A DNA stretch of 64,000 nt, taken from contig NZ_KE384480.1 of the NCBI RefSeq assembly GCF_000425945.1, positions 1 to 64,000 of the forward strand. The letters run 5' to 3'. The notes beneath the pieces are model-generated. The model made no database searches. It saw only the letters and a list, made by a program, of their open reading frames with translations, and was not told the origin of the DNA. Below are positions 8,506 to 16,841 of this stretch, piece by piece. Numbering within the stretch: position 1 is the first letter of the stretch; every line of letters begins with the position of its first letter. The stretch comes from Candidatus Solirubrobacter pratensis. Its GTDB lineage: Bacteria > Actinomycetota > Thermoleophilia > Solirubrobacterales > Solirubrobacteraceae. A program made the translations under genes and the position numbers.

Positions 8506-9435
8506 GTGAGCCTGGCGCTCCAGATCCTGGTGACCGGGCTCGCGTCCGGCGGCGTGTATGGGCTGCTGGCGTCCGGGTTGACGCTCGTCTATCGATTGAC
8601 CGGAGTAGTGCACTTCGCGCTGGGCGAACTGGTGGGGCTGGCGGTGTTCGTGACGCTGCTGGTCGCGGCCGGCACGGGCCCGGTGACGCAGACGAGCGTC
8701 GGCGGCGGGCGCTTCGCGCTCGCCCTCGCGGCCGGCTTCCTGGCCTGCGCCGCAGCCGGAGCCGCGACCTACGCGGTGGCGGTCCAGCCGTATCTGGCAC
8801 GCGGCTCGGCGATCGGCTCGGTGGTGGCGACGCTCGCCGTCGGGGCCGCCGTCCACGCCGCGCTGCAAGCGAGCTTCGGGCGCCCGGCGTACGTGTTCCC
8901 GGACCCGCTGCCGTTCCGCCGCATCGGGCACGAAGGCATCGTCGACGTGGGCGGCGCCGCGATCCAGGTGCGCGCGTTCTTCGTGCTCGCGGTCGCGCTC
9001 GCGCTGGCGCTGTCGGCGAGCTGGATGCTGACGCGCACACGCACCGGGCGCGGCCTGCGGGCGATCGCCGAGGACGTCGAGGGCGCGCGGATGGTCGGCG
9101 TGCCGGTCGACCGGCTCGTCACGCTCGCGTTCGCGCTCGCCGGCGCGATCGCGATGGTGGCGGCGGTCGCGGCCGCGCCGAGCGCGGCGTTCTCCGCCGA
9201 CAGCGGCACGCTGCTGGGCATCAAGGGACTCGTCGCGGCGGTCGCCGTCGGCTTCCACTCGCCGCTGCGCGCGTTCGCCGCCGGCCTCGTGCTCGGCATC
9301 GCCGAGTCGGCGATCGCCGACGGCACGATCGACGGGAACGGGCTCGGCCCGCGCTTCGCGGTGCTGATCCCTGTCGTGCTCGCCCTGGTCGCGGTCGAGC
9401 TGACGCGCAGGCGCGCGCCGGAGCCCGCAGAATGA
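8506..9435 (+). CDS. livH: Branched-chain amino acid-type ABC permease LivH
   Basis: 309 aa from GTG 8506. An upstream GTG (8443) is open but adds a polar tail before TM1. The chosen start lies 8 nt after TTAGGC, a -10-like box, suggesting a leaderless mRNA. About eight hydrophobic segments and the LivH signature (GLASGGVYGLLASGLTLVYR) mark it as a BPD_transp_2 permease. The late motif IKGLVAAVAVGF is typical. It forms the inner-membrane channel of a HAAT-family importer for branched-chain amino acids or related compounds. It is the first gene of an operon overlapping the livM-livG fusion by 4 nt (ATGA). Confidence 0.9.
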   Translation: MSLALQILVTGLASGGVYGLLASGLTLVYRLTGVVHFALGELVGLAVFVTLLVAAGTGPVTQTSVGGGRFALALAAGFLACAAAGAATYAVAVQPYLARGSAIGSVVATLAVGAAVHAALQASFGRPAYVFPDPLPFRRIGHEGIVDVGGAAIQVRAFFVLAVALALALSASWMLTRTRTGRGLRAIAEDVEGARMVGVPVDRLVTLAFALAGAIAMVAAVAAAPSAAFSADSGTLLGIKGLVAAVAVGFHSPLRAFAAGLVLGIAESAIADGTIDGNGLGPRFAVLIPVVLALVAVELTRRRAPEPAE

Positions 9436-11282
9436 GCGCGCTCGGGCGCACCGGCGTCGAGCTGCGGCGCGCGGCCCGGGGCGCGCGGGCTTCCTGGGGC
9501 CTGCGCGCCACGCTGGCGTGCGCGGCCCTCGCGGCTGCGGCGATCGTGCCGCCGGCGACGGGGCTGCTCGGGAATCTCGGGCAGCTCGCCGGCCACCTGT
9601 ATCTCGCCGTCGCGGCGGTCGGGCTCGGCTTTGCCGTCGGCGTCGCGGGCGTGCCGTCGTTGGCCCAAGGCGCGTTCGTCGGCATCGGCGCGTTCGCGAG
9701 CGTGCTCGCGCGGCTGCATCTCGGCTTGCCGCTCGCCCCGGCGGCCGTGCTCGGCGCGCTCGCCGCCGGCGCGGCCGGCCTGCTCGCGGGCGTCGCGACC
9801 GTGCGCCTGCGGCCCGCGCTGATCGCCGTCGCGACGTGGCTGCTGTCGTGGCTCGCGCTGCTCGCGCTGCAGGCGTTCCCGTCGGTGTTCGGCGGCTCCG
9901 AAGGGCTCGCGGTGGCGCCGGCGCTCTCCGCGGCCGGTCACTACGCGCTGGCGCTGGTGCTCCTCGCGCTCGCCGCGCTTGCATTCGTCACGCTTACACG
10001 CGCGCCTGTCGGAATGCGCATCGCGGCCGCCCGTGATCGGCCGGCGGCCGCCGCGGCGGCCGGCGTGCCGGTCGCGCGCCTGCGGGTCCGGGCCTGTGGC
10101 CTCGCGGCGCTGCTCGCGGGCCTCGCCGGGGCGCTGAACGTCGACGTGACGGGCGTCGCCGACCCTGCCGCATATGGCCCGGATCTATCGCTGGAGCTGC
10201 TGGTGGCGGTCCTGATCGGTGGAGCGGCGAGCGCGCTCGGCGGCCCGGCCGGGATCGCGTTGCTCGCGCTCGTCGCCGCAGCCGGCCGCTCCGCGGCCGG
10301 GTTCTCCGACCAGCTCGCGGCGTGCTTTCAGACGATGATCGCCGCGCTTGTCGTCCTCCTGCTGCTTCCCGAGGACCCGCGCGGGCTGCTGCCGGCGCTC
10401 GAGCGGCATCTCCTCCGCGTCACGCGCCGCGACGGCGCGGCGCCGCCGCCGTCCCGAGACGGCGCGGCCCCGCTGCCGCCCCGGGAGGGCGCAGCGCCAT
10501 TGCGCGCGCGCGGCCTGGCCAAGCGCTACGGCGACACGGTCGTGCTCGCCGGTCTCGACCTCGACGTCGAGCCTGGCCACGTCCACGCGCTCGTCGGCCT
10601 CAACGGCTCCGGGAAGACGACGGCGCTGCGCGCGCTGGCGGACACGCTGCGCCTGGACGGCGGTCGCGTCGAACTGGGCGGCGCTGACATCACCGCCGCG
10701 CCCGTGGCGCGTCGCGTCGAGCTCGGGATCGTGCGCGCGCTGCAGGCGACCGCCGTATTCGGCGAGCTGAGCGCGCTCGAGAACGTCGTCGTGGGCGTCG
10801 CGACGCGCGCCCGCCATAGCGGCATGGCGCGCTCGATCGCGGCGACGCCGCGCCAGCGCGCGGAAGCGCTCGCGCTGCGCGCGACGGCTCGCGAGGCGCT
10901 CGTGGCGGTCGGCCTCGGCCCTCGCGCGGACCAGCCTGCCGACGAGCTGTCGGCGACCGAGCAGCGGCTGCTGATGATCGCGATCGTGCTTGGCACCGAT
11001 CCGCGCGTGGTCTTGCTCGACGAGCCGTCGTCGGGCGTCGGCGCGGCGGAGCTGCCGCGGCTCGCGGACGCCGTGCTCGGACTGCGCGACCGTGGCGTCG
11101 GAGTGCTGGTCGTCGAGCACAACCTGCGTTTCGTAGCCACCGTCGCCGACCGCGTCACCGTGCTCGACGCCGGCCGCGCCATCGCCGTCGGAGCGCCCGC
11201 CGAGATCGCCCGCGACCCGGCGGTGCGCACCGCCTACCTCGGCCGCTTCACGCTGTCGGGCGAAGTATCCTCGCCGCGATGA
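9432..11282 (+). CDS. Fused ABC permease and ATPase (LivM-LivG)
   Basis: 616 aa. Residues about 30-325 are a LivM permease with 8-9 membrane segments (motif AVGLGFAVGVAGVPSLAQGA). Residues 335-356 form a Pro/Ala linker with repeated GAAP-P-R units. Residues 357-616 are a LivG ATPase: Walker A GLNGSGKTT near 390, Walker B VVLLDEPSSG near 527, H-loop VVEHN. The signature reads LSATEQ, not LSGGQ. LivM-LivG fusions are known in Actinobacteria, but LivF is usually also present; none is encoded here, so the ATPase may work as a homodimer. It overlaps livH and livK by 4 nt on each side. Confidence 0.9.
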   Translation: MSALGRTGVELRRAARGARASWGLRATLACAALAAAAIVPPATGLLGNLGQLAGHLYLAVAAVGLGFAVGVAGVPSLAQGAFVGIGAFASVLARLHLGLPLAPAAVLGALAAGAAGLLAGVATVRLRPALIAVATWLLSWLALLALQAFPSVFGGSEGLAVAPALSAAGHYALALVLLALAALAFVTLTRAPVGMRIAAARDRPAAAAAAGVPVARLRVRACGLAALLAGLAGALNVDVTGVADPAAYGPDLSLELLVAVLIGGAASALGGPAGIALLALVAAAGRSAAGFSDQLAACFQTMIAALVVLLLLPEDPRGLLPALERHLLRVTRRDGAAPPPSRDGAAPLPPREGAAPLRARGLAKRYGDTVVLAGLDLDVEPGHVHALVGLNGSGKTTALRALADTLRLDGGRVELGGADITAAPVARRVELGIVRALQATAVFGELSALENVVVGVATRARHSGMARSIAATPRQRAEALALRATAREALVAVGLGPRADQPADELSATEQRLLMIAIVLGTDPRVVLLDEPSSGVGAAELPRLADAVLGLRDRGVGVLVVEHNLRFVATVADRVTVLDAGRAIAVGAPAEIARDPAVRTAYLGRFTLSGEVSSPR

Positions 11283-12508
11283 AGCTCGCCGGGGCGGCGC
11301 TCGGTCTCGCGCTCGCGGTGTCGGCCTGCGGCGGCCACCAGCCCGCCGGGGGCCGCGTCGCGCTGATCGCCGTCAATGCGCCGTTCTCGCGCCAGTCGGC
11401 GCTCGGGGAGCAGATCGCGCGCGGCGTGTCGCTCGCCGCGGCGCAGATCAACGCGGCCGGCGGGATCCGGCTCGCCGGCGGCACGTACCGGCTGCGCGTG
11501 AAGCGCTACGACAATGGGCTCTCGGCGGGAACAGCGGTCGCCAACGTTCGCCATGCAATCGCCGATGGCGCGGTCGCGATCGTCGACGAGGGCACCGGCG
11601 CCGAGGCGTCGTGGCGGGAGGCCAATGCGGCCGGCGTGCCGATCTGCATCGTCCATCAGGGCGCCGCGAACCTCGTCGACCCGAGGACGCGCCCGAACGT
11701 GTTCCGGATCGTGCCGACCGACCACGGGATCGCGCTGCGCTTCGCCGAGTACCTCGCGCGCATTCACGTCAAGCCAGCGATCCTGTACGACGACTCGGCG
11801 TACGGGCTCGGCGGCCGCGACGCGCTCGATGACGCGTTCTCCTATTCGTCGAAGGCGATCGCCGCGAAGATCGCCGTCTCGGCCGACGCGTCCGACCTCT
11901 CCGCCCCGGTCCTGCGCGCGCGGCGGGCGAACCCGACCGCGCTGCTCGTGTGGGGCGGGCCGGCGACGATCGCGGCCGCAGTGCGCGCCGCCCGCGTCAC
12001 CGGCTGGGCGGTGCCGATCTACGCGCCGCCGGATGCAGCCGACCCGGTCGTGCGCGAGGAGCTGAGCGAGCATCCCGATTGGGTCGACGGCCTCACGTTC
12101 GCTGACGGCCGGCTGACCGCCGAGGTCGGTCCCGGCCCGTTCGAGACGTACCTGGCGATGTACGACACGGCCTTCGGCGCGGACCGGATCGGGGTCAAGA
12201 ACGCGGCCGGGCAGCCGGTGAGCGCGCTGCCGGAGTACGCGATGTATGCGTCGGACTTCGTCAACCTGCTCGCGTCGGCGATCCGGCAGGCCGGCGGAAC
12301 CGACGGCCGCAAGCTGATCGCGGCGCTCAACCAGGTCAGCGTGCGCGGCGCCAACGGCGACGAGCGCGGATTCAACGAGAACTACCACGAAGGCGTCGTC
12401 AACGACGACGTCTACTTCGCCGCCTTCCACGACATGACGTTCCGTGCGGTCAAGGACGATCCGCTGTCGTCGACGCTGCCGGTACTCACGCAGGTCGCCC
12501 CGCGGTGA
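11279..12508 (+). CDS. livK: LivK-like substrate-binding lipoprotein
   Basis: 409 aa. The N-terminus MKLAGAALGLALAVSACGG carries a lipobox (VSAC), so Cys17 is probably lipidated and the protein tethered outside the membrane. The body matches periplasmic-binding-protein type I (Peripla_BP_6): QSALGEQIARGVSLAAAQIN early, then a two-lobed alternation of strands and helices, and YASDFVNLLASAIRQAGG late. It delivers ligand, probably an amino acid or related small acid or amide, to LivH and LivM. ATG 11279 overlaps the fusion gene by 4 nt. TATCCT lies 7 nt before the ATG, so an internal leaderless transcript is possible. Confidence 0.9.
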   Translation: MKLAGAALGLALAVSACGGHQPAGGRVALIAVNAPFSRQSALGEQIARGVSLAAAQINAAGGIRLAGGTYRLRVKRYDNGLSAGTAVANVRHAIADGAVAIVDEGTGAEASWREANAAGVPICIVHQGAANLVDPRTRPNVFRIVPTDHGIALRFAEYLARIHVKPAILYDDSAYGLGGRDALDDAFSYSSKAIAAKIAVSADASDLSAPVLRARRANPTALLVWGGPATIAAAVRAARVTGWAVPIYAPPDAADPVVREELSEHPDWVDGLTFADGRLTAEVGPGPFETYLAMYDTAFGADRIGVKNAAGQPVSALPEYAMYASDFVNLLASAIRQAGGTDGRKLIAALNQVSVRGANGDERGFNENYHEGVVNDDVYFAAFHDMTFRAVKDDPLSSTLPVLTQVAPR

Positions 12509-13713
12509 TGCGAGTCGTAGTGCTCGCGGCCACGGTGGCGGCGCTCGCCGCCGCCCCGGCTCACGCGGAGCAGCAGACGGCGCTCACGCTCGTCGACCCG
12601 ACGACCGCGCTGACGCAGGAGCCGCCGCTCGCACCGCCGGCCGCGAACACGCCGCGCGAGCAGGAGGCGACGGCGTTCCATCAGCGGGTCGACAGCCAAG
12701 AGCGCATCACCACGGGCGTCGACGCCACCGGCCGGCCGGTCTCCGTCGCCGTCGCGCAGCGGCTGCATGTCGTCGGGACCGGCGACTACTCCTACACGGT
12801 GCCGGCACCGGTGCTGAGCGTGCAGGCGACGTCGGACTCGGAGTCGGCGCCAGGCCGGCGTACGGGCGCGATCCTGTGGGCGGGCTTCTCCGACGGCGCG
12901 CGCACGCTCGGCGCCGACGCGCGGCTGCAGCCGGCCGCCGCAGCGCCGTACCTGCCGCTGCGGTTGGGGATCCGCGCCGAGGTGGACGGCTCTTCGCTGC
13001 GCGCCGGGGAGCGCCGTAGCGGCACGCTGTCGCTGGTGCTCACGCTCTACGACGCGACGCGCACGCCGGCGCCCTCGGCTTCGGCCCGCGCGGACCTCCC
13101 GGCGCTTGTGCGGGCGCTCGACGAAGCGCGCCGCGGCGTCTACCCGCTTGGCGGCGTCACGATCCACGCCCGCGGCCCGGTCGCCGCGCGCACCGCGGCG
13201 GTCGAGGCGCCGCTCGACGTACGCGGCGAGATCATGTTCCAGGGTGGCCACGTCGCCGGCCTGCACGGCGGCCGGATGCGCTTCTCCGCCCGCCTCGGCG
13301 ATGGCGGGCCGCTGACGCGGACGATTCGCTTCAGCGGCCCCGCCACCGGGGTGGCGGCGCCCCGGGTGCGGATCGTCGCGCGGCCCGTCGAACCCATGCG
13401 CAGCCTCGTTCCTCCGCGCGGCGCGACGTGGGCGGACGCTGCGCGGCGCGGACCTCGGCTGGACTCCCGCCGGCTTCTGACGATCGCCGAGGACGCCCAT
13501 CTGCGGGCAGCGCGCGCGCATCAGTACGACACGTTCCTCGCCAACCCCGGGCCGCCGCGGGAGAGCGACGGCGCCGAGTACGTGTACGTCACGGCTCCCG
13601 CGCCGGCGGCCATGTCCATGCCGGGCCGCCGGCGTGGACAGGGGCTCGTGCTCATGTTGGCGCTCGTCGTCATCGTCGCCGGCGGCGGCCTCGTCGCGTG
13701 GGCGCACCTCTGA
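12508..13713 (+). CDS. Exported, C-terminally anchored protein of the liv operon
   Basis: 401 aa, start ATG 12508 overlapping the livK stop by one base (TGATG). It has an N-terminal signal peptide (RVVVLAATVAALAAAPAHA) and a single C-terminal hydrophobic helix (GLVLMLALVVIVAGGGLVAW) followed by three residues, so it should be displayed outside the cell on a membrane anchor. The middle is beta-rich and Arg/Ala-rich without any domain I recognise. Because it is locked into the transporter operon by overlap, it could support substrate capture or transporter assembly, but that is inference from position only. Confidence 0.7.
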   Translation: MRVVVLAATVAALAAAPAHAEQQTALTLVDPTTALTQEPPLAPPAANTPREQEATAFHQRVDSQERITTGVDATGRPVSVAVAQRLHVVGTGDYSYTVPAPVLSVQATSDSESAPGRRTGAILWAGFSDGARTLGADARLQPAAAAPYLPLRLGIRAEVDGSSLRAGERRSGTLSLVLTLYDATRTPAPSASARADLPALVRALDEARRGVYPLGGVTIHARGPVAARTAAVEAPLDVRGEIMFQGGHVAGLHGGRMRFSARLGDGGPLTRTIRFSGPATGVAAPRVRIVARPVEPMRSLVPPRGATWADAARRGPRLDSRRLLTIAEDAHLRAARAHQYDTFLANPGPPRESDGAEYVYVTAPAPAAMSMPGRRRGQGLVLMLALVVIVAGGGLVAWAHL

Positions 13714-13757
13714 CCCCGACCCGGGGACGCTCGGCCGGAGGGCCGGACCCGACTCCT

Positions 13758-14324
13758 CTATAAGAAGCCGATGCGGTGCGGAGGCCAGTAGATGGCGACC
13801 GCCTCGCCGACGATCCGCTTGCGCGGGATCGAGCCGACGAGGCGCGAATCGCAGGAGTCGGCGCGGTTGTCGCCCATGAAGAAGTACTCCCCGCGCGGCA
13901 CGTCCCAGGCCCTCGGCGGCTCGTGGTCGCGCCGGAAGAGGTCGATGTAGGGCTCGTCGAGCGGCCTGCCGTCGATGGAGACGAAGCCGTTGCGCTCGCT
14001 CACCGTCTCGCCGGGGAGGCCGATCAAGCGTTTCACCACGGTGCCGGCCGAGCCGCAGCGCCGCTCTGCTGCGGGCGGAAGCCTGACGACGACCACGTCG
14101 CCGCGGCGCGGGCTGCGGAAGTGGTACACGATCCGGTTCGCGAGCACGCCGTCGCTGGAGCCGGCCAGGCAATTGGGCGTGTCTCGCGCGCAATGCAGCG
14201 TCGGCTCCATCGACGCGGAGGAGACCCTGTAGGGGCTCACGATCCATGTGTCGAGCGCGAGCACCGCCGCGATCACGCCGACGATCGTCAGGATCCACCC
14301 GGGCGCGACGCGGCGCGACAGCAC
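13758..14324 (-). CDS. lepB: Signal peptidase I
   Basis: 188 aa from GTG 14324. One N-terminal membrane helix (residues 10-29) is followed by the catalytic region. Box B VSSASMEPTL contains the nucleophile Ser38; box D VVKRLIGLPGE contains the general base Lys98; box E GDNRADSCDSR is complete. This is the serine/lysine dyad of type I leader peptidases (S26), which remove signal peptides on the outer face of the membrane. The gene starts 13 nt after the receiver-domain gene, so both may share a transcript. The insertion with two cysteines (HCARDTPNC) just after box B is unusual and could form a disulfide. Confidence 0.93.
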   Translation of the reverse strand: MLSRRVAPGWILTIVGVIAAVLALDTWIVSPYRVSSASMEPTLHCARDTPNCLAGSSDGVLANRIVYHFRSPRRGDVVVVRLPPAAERRCGSAGTVVKRLIGLPGETVSERNGFVSIDGRPLDEPYIDLFRRDHEPPRAWDVPRGEYFFMGDNRADSCDSRLVGSIPRKRIVGEAVAIYWPPHRIGFL

Positions 14325-14337
14325 CCTCGAATCTCTA

Positions 14338-14796
14338 CTACGAGCCGAGCGTCTCCGCCAGCGTGTGTGCTCGGGGAGGGCTGTGGCTCGCGATCCACGC
14401 CTCGCTGCCATCACGAAGCTGCCACAGCGCTCGCAACGTCTTGGGCCGCAACGCCCGCTTCGGCAGGAACCCGAGAGCACCGTGCGAGCCGGCCAGATCG
14501 GACAGGATCGGATCCTCCCTCGTGGAGACCAGCACGACGAACGGTCGCGGGCGCAGACGGGCAAGGCGGGCACTCGTCTCAAACCCCGAGATGTCCGGCA
14601 GCCCCAGATCCACGAGCATGAGATCCGGGTGCAATCGCGCGGCCAGCGTGACCGCATCCTCGCCACACGCGGCCTCGCCCAGGAGCGTGAACCCGGCGGT
14701 CGCAGCGACCAGCGCACGCGCAGCCTCGCGGAACACCGCCTGATCATCGACGGTGATGACACTGACCTCAGGAATCGACGTGTCCGAGCTGCGCAC
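14338..14796 (-). CDS. Receiver-only response regulator
   Basis: 152 aa from GTG 14796; an earlier TTG at 14838 is also open but reads through the preceding small ORF. One CheY-like receiver fills most of the protein: acidic pocket VDDQ, phosphoacceptor in LMLVDLGLPDISGFE, conserved Thr/Ser in VLVSTRE, and Lys in FLPKRAL. There is no HTH or enzymatic output, so it either acts by protein contacts or has lost its effector; the tail of 35 residues after the receiver is too short for a LuxR domain. No histidine kinase is adjacent. Confidence 0.75.
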   Translation of the reverse strand: MRSSDTSIPEVSVITVDDQAVFREAARALVAATAGFTLLGEAACGEDAVTLAARLHPDLMLVDLGLPDISGFETSARLARLRPRPFVVLVSTREDPILSDLAGSHGALGFLPKRALRPKTLRALWQLRDGSEAWIASHSPPRAHTLAETLGS

Positions 14797-14932
14797 CGCG
14801 GTTGATCGAATGTGCCAGCCGCTCGACGCGCGACTCAATGGCGCCCGCGGACGTACTGACCGCGAGCGTGCCGCCCGTCACCGTGCTGACCTCGAGCGCG
14901 CCAGGCGCGCAGTGCTTGCATCGACCTCGCAC
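14768..14932 (-). CDS. Possible 54-aa protein with a CxxC motif
   Basis: Open frame from GTG 14932 to TGA 14768-14770, 22 nt after the stop of the small winged-helix gene and overlapping the start of the receiver gene by 29 nt. The product starts MRGRCKHCAPGALEVST and ends in an amphipathic helix (ESRVERLAHSINRGAQLG). Its position, same strand and tight spacing argue for a real gene; small size and overlap argue against. Function unknown. Confidence 0.35.
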   Translation of the reverse strand: MRGRCKHCAPGALEVSTVTGGTLAVSTSAGAIESRVERLAHSINRGAQLGHVDS

Positions 14933-14953
14933 GCGGCGACGAACGACGCGGCG

Positions 14954-15196
14954 CTAGTCGGTGTCCGGGCGCGGATCGTGCTCGCGCGCGACCTCCCATC
15001 CTCGGCGCGTCAGCTGCCAATGCTCGCCGGCATGCCACGCCAGACCGTCCTGCTCGAGCACCTGGAGCGCCGCGTCCACCGCGTCGCGCTCGACGAAGCC
15101 GAGCCGGCGCGCCACGTCCTCGACGGTGTCGTCGTGCGGGTGATCGCGCAGGCACCCCAGTACGCGGCGGAGGAGATCCGAGCGAAGGGAGCCCAT
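14954..15196 (-). CDS. Small winged-helix-like protein
   Basis: 80 aa from ATG 15196, with GGGGAAG about 6 nt upstream as Shine-Dalgarno; an upstream ATG at 15253 would bypass it. The chain reads as three helices then a beta-hairpin (TVEDVARRLGFVERDAVDAA, then LEQDGLAWHAGEHWQLTRRG), the layout of a winged helix-turn-helix, so DNA binding is plausible. It is the first of a minus-strand run that includes a CxxC mini-protein, a receiver protein and signal peptidase I. No known family name. Confidence 0.7.
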   Translation of the reverse strand: MGSLRSDLLRRVLGCLRDHPHDDTVEDVARRLGFVERDAVDAALQVLEQDGLAWHAGEHWQLTRRGWEVAREHDPRPDTD

Positions 15197-15282
15197 CGGC
15201 ACTTCCCCTAGCACGTTCCGATGGTGATCTCGCGGGAGTGGGTGCGTGAGCACGCCCGTCGCGCTGAACGCGCTTTCCTCGC

Positions 15283-15810
15283 GACATCGCCGTCACATAC
15301 AAGCCGCTCGACGACGCGACGGCGCAAGCGGGCACGTGGACGCCGGAGGCGACCTCGGCGAACGCTGGCAAGGCGTCGCAGGACAAGACCACGGCCGTCT
15401 ACCTCGGCGAGTTCAACTCCGGCGCAACGGCCGTCTCGCTGCCGATCCTCAACGAGGCCGGAATCGCGCAGATCAGCCCGTCCAACACCGCCGTGGGCCT
15501 GACGACCGACGAGCCCGGAGCGACACCAGGGGAGCCGGACAAGTACGACCCGGCCGGCGTCCGGACGTTCGCGCGCATCGTGCCCTTCTCGGGCATCACC
15601 GCGAACGACGCGGCACAGGTGTTCAAGGATTTCGCGGCGGCGCTGCCACACGCGAAGCTCTATGGGCCCGACGGCGTCGCCGATACGACCTTCGCGAATC
15701 CCGAGCAGGGCATCCCGGCCGACACCTCCCTGACCGACTACGGCGTCTACTCGATCAACGACGGCAACCTGGTGTTCGACCGCACGATCAAGGCCCAAGG
15801 CTCAAGCTGA
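15283..15810 (+). pseudogene. Eroded LivK-type substrate-binding protein gene
   Basis: A 176-codon open frame with no proper start reads DIAVTYKPLDDATAQAG, then YLGEFNSGATAVSLPILNEA and VGLTTDEPGATPGEPDKY, all typical of the N-lobe of ABC branched-chain substrate-binding proteins. RTFARIVP is then joined directly to FSGITANDAAQVFKDFAAAL, which in intact proteins lies far later, and GIPADT is joined to SLTDYGVYSINDGNLVFD near the C-terminus. So two large internal segments and the N-terminus are missing while the frame is preserved. A non-functional relic is the simplest reading. It is not a close copy of the livK at 11279. Confidence 0.7.
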
Positions 15811-16163
15811 CCGCCCGCGGCGCGACGCTCGATCTCCTCGGGCGTCGCCTTCACGCCTCAGCGGGCTCAGGACGAGGTCGCACACTGGGTTGCCGACCCG
15901 GAGACCCGGACATGCCTGTAGCTCGGCCGCCCGCCACTGCGCCGGCCGAGCGCGGCGGTCCGACGAAGGAATCGCGGGTCACGGGCTCCAGCCTCGCGCG
16001 TCGCTCTTTGACGATCGGCGTCACCATGCGTTCGTCAGTAGCCTGCCCGCTCTCCGCCGTCCGGAACCGTCTGCTGGTCCTGGTGCGTCGACGCGTGACA
16101 GGACGACAGCGCGTGGGTAGGCCTGGGTCACGGTTTCGTCGAGCCGATGGAGGCGAGTCGCCC
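15811..16163 (+). other. Intergenic stretch without a recognisable gene
   Basis: About 350 nt between the livK relic and the cysteine-rich small protein. Open frames on both strands here are only GC-driven and resemble no family. The last 20 nt hold the Shine-Dalgarno of the next gene. Confidence 0.5.
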
Positions 16164-16403
16164 ATGGCAGTGTGCGAGGTCTGCGGCAACGATTACGACA
16201 AGGCGATGGAGGTCACCGTCGCCGGGGCGACGCATACGTTCGACTCGTTCGAGTGTGCCATCCACGCGATCGCTCCGCGCTGCGAGCACTGTGGCTGCGC
16301 GATCATCGGGCACGGGCATGAGGCGGGCGGCGCGATGTACTGCTGCGCGCATTGCGCGCACGCGGAGGGTCACGCCGAGCTTGCCGACCGCGCCGCGTCC
16401 TGA
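16164..16403 (+). CDS. Cys/His-rich zinc-binding small protein (metallothionein-like)
   Basis: 79 aa from ATG 16164, with GGAGGCGAG upstream as Shine-Dalgarno. Nine cysteines fall in two groups: CEVC at 4-7 plus C31, and CEHCGC at 40-45 with CCAHC at 60-64, interspersed with histidines (HGHEAGG). This spacing suggests a zinc-ribbon/treble-clef fold and recalls the CxC...CxxC pattern of prokaryotic metallothionein SmtA. Metal storage or a structural zinc site are both possible. It stands alone between noncoding stretches. Confidence 0.75.
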   Translation: MAVCEVCGNDYDKAMEVTVAGATHTFDSFECAIHAIAPRCEHCGCAIIGHGHEAGGAMYCCAHCAHAEGHAELADRAAS

Positions 16404-16675
16404 TCCAGCCGCGGTCCTCGAGCGCGTTCGCCGCCCGTCCCACCTCGCCGTCCGCTCGCTCCCCGAGCCCTTCACATGCCGCGCCGACTCCCTTCACCGG
16501 GGTGAGCCGTCACGGGGGCGCCGACGCCGCGGAATAGGCTCGGTGACATCACCGACCCGAGCTGCCGATACGACTCCACGGCGTACGCAAGAGCGCGCGA
16601 TCAGCCGGCCGGAGTAGCACAAAGAGCCGACCGGGGGCCGATGACACGCCGGCCCAACGCGCGGAGCATGTACTA

Positions 16676-16831
16676 ATGCATCAGAGCTCCGAATCCGGAC
16701 GGCGTGGGCGTCAACGCATCGTCGATCTCGAAGTCAAGCGGCTCGAGTTGCGGCAGGCCGGCGAGCGGGCGTTCGCGTCACGGATCGCCGCCGGCGCTGG
16801 GTTCGACCAGCCGCCTCACCACCGCCCGTAA
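16676..16831 (+). CDS. Possible 51-aa basic helical protein
   Basis: ATG 16676 is preceded by GGAG at 9 nt. The product begins MHQSSESGRRGRQRIVDLEV and is an Arg/Glu-rich amphipathic helix followed by a short Pro/His tail. It lies alone in the gap between the Cys-rich gene and the convergent membrane protein. There is no family match from memory, so it may be spurious. Confidence 0.3.
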   Translation: MHQSSESGRRGRQRIVDLEVKRLELRQAGERAFASRIAAGAGFDQPPHHRP

Positions 16832-16841
16832 CGCGACCCGC

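Noticed and set aside
13714..13726. CCCCG-ACC-CGGGG hairpin after the liv operon
   Set aside because: Only 5 bp with a 3-nt loop in GC-rich DNA; too weak to call a terminator.
12412..14298. Long minus-strand frame across the exported protein and signal peptidase
   Set aside because: Its translation is random Arg-rich sequence, while the other frames carry clear signal peptide and catalytic motifs.
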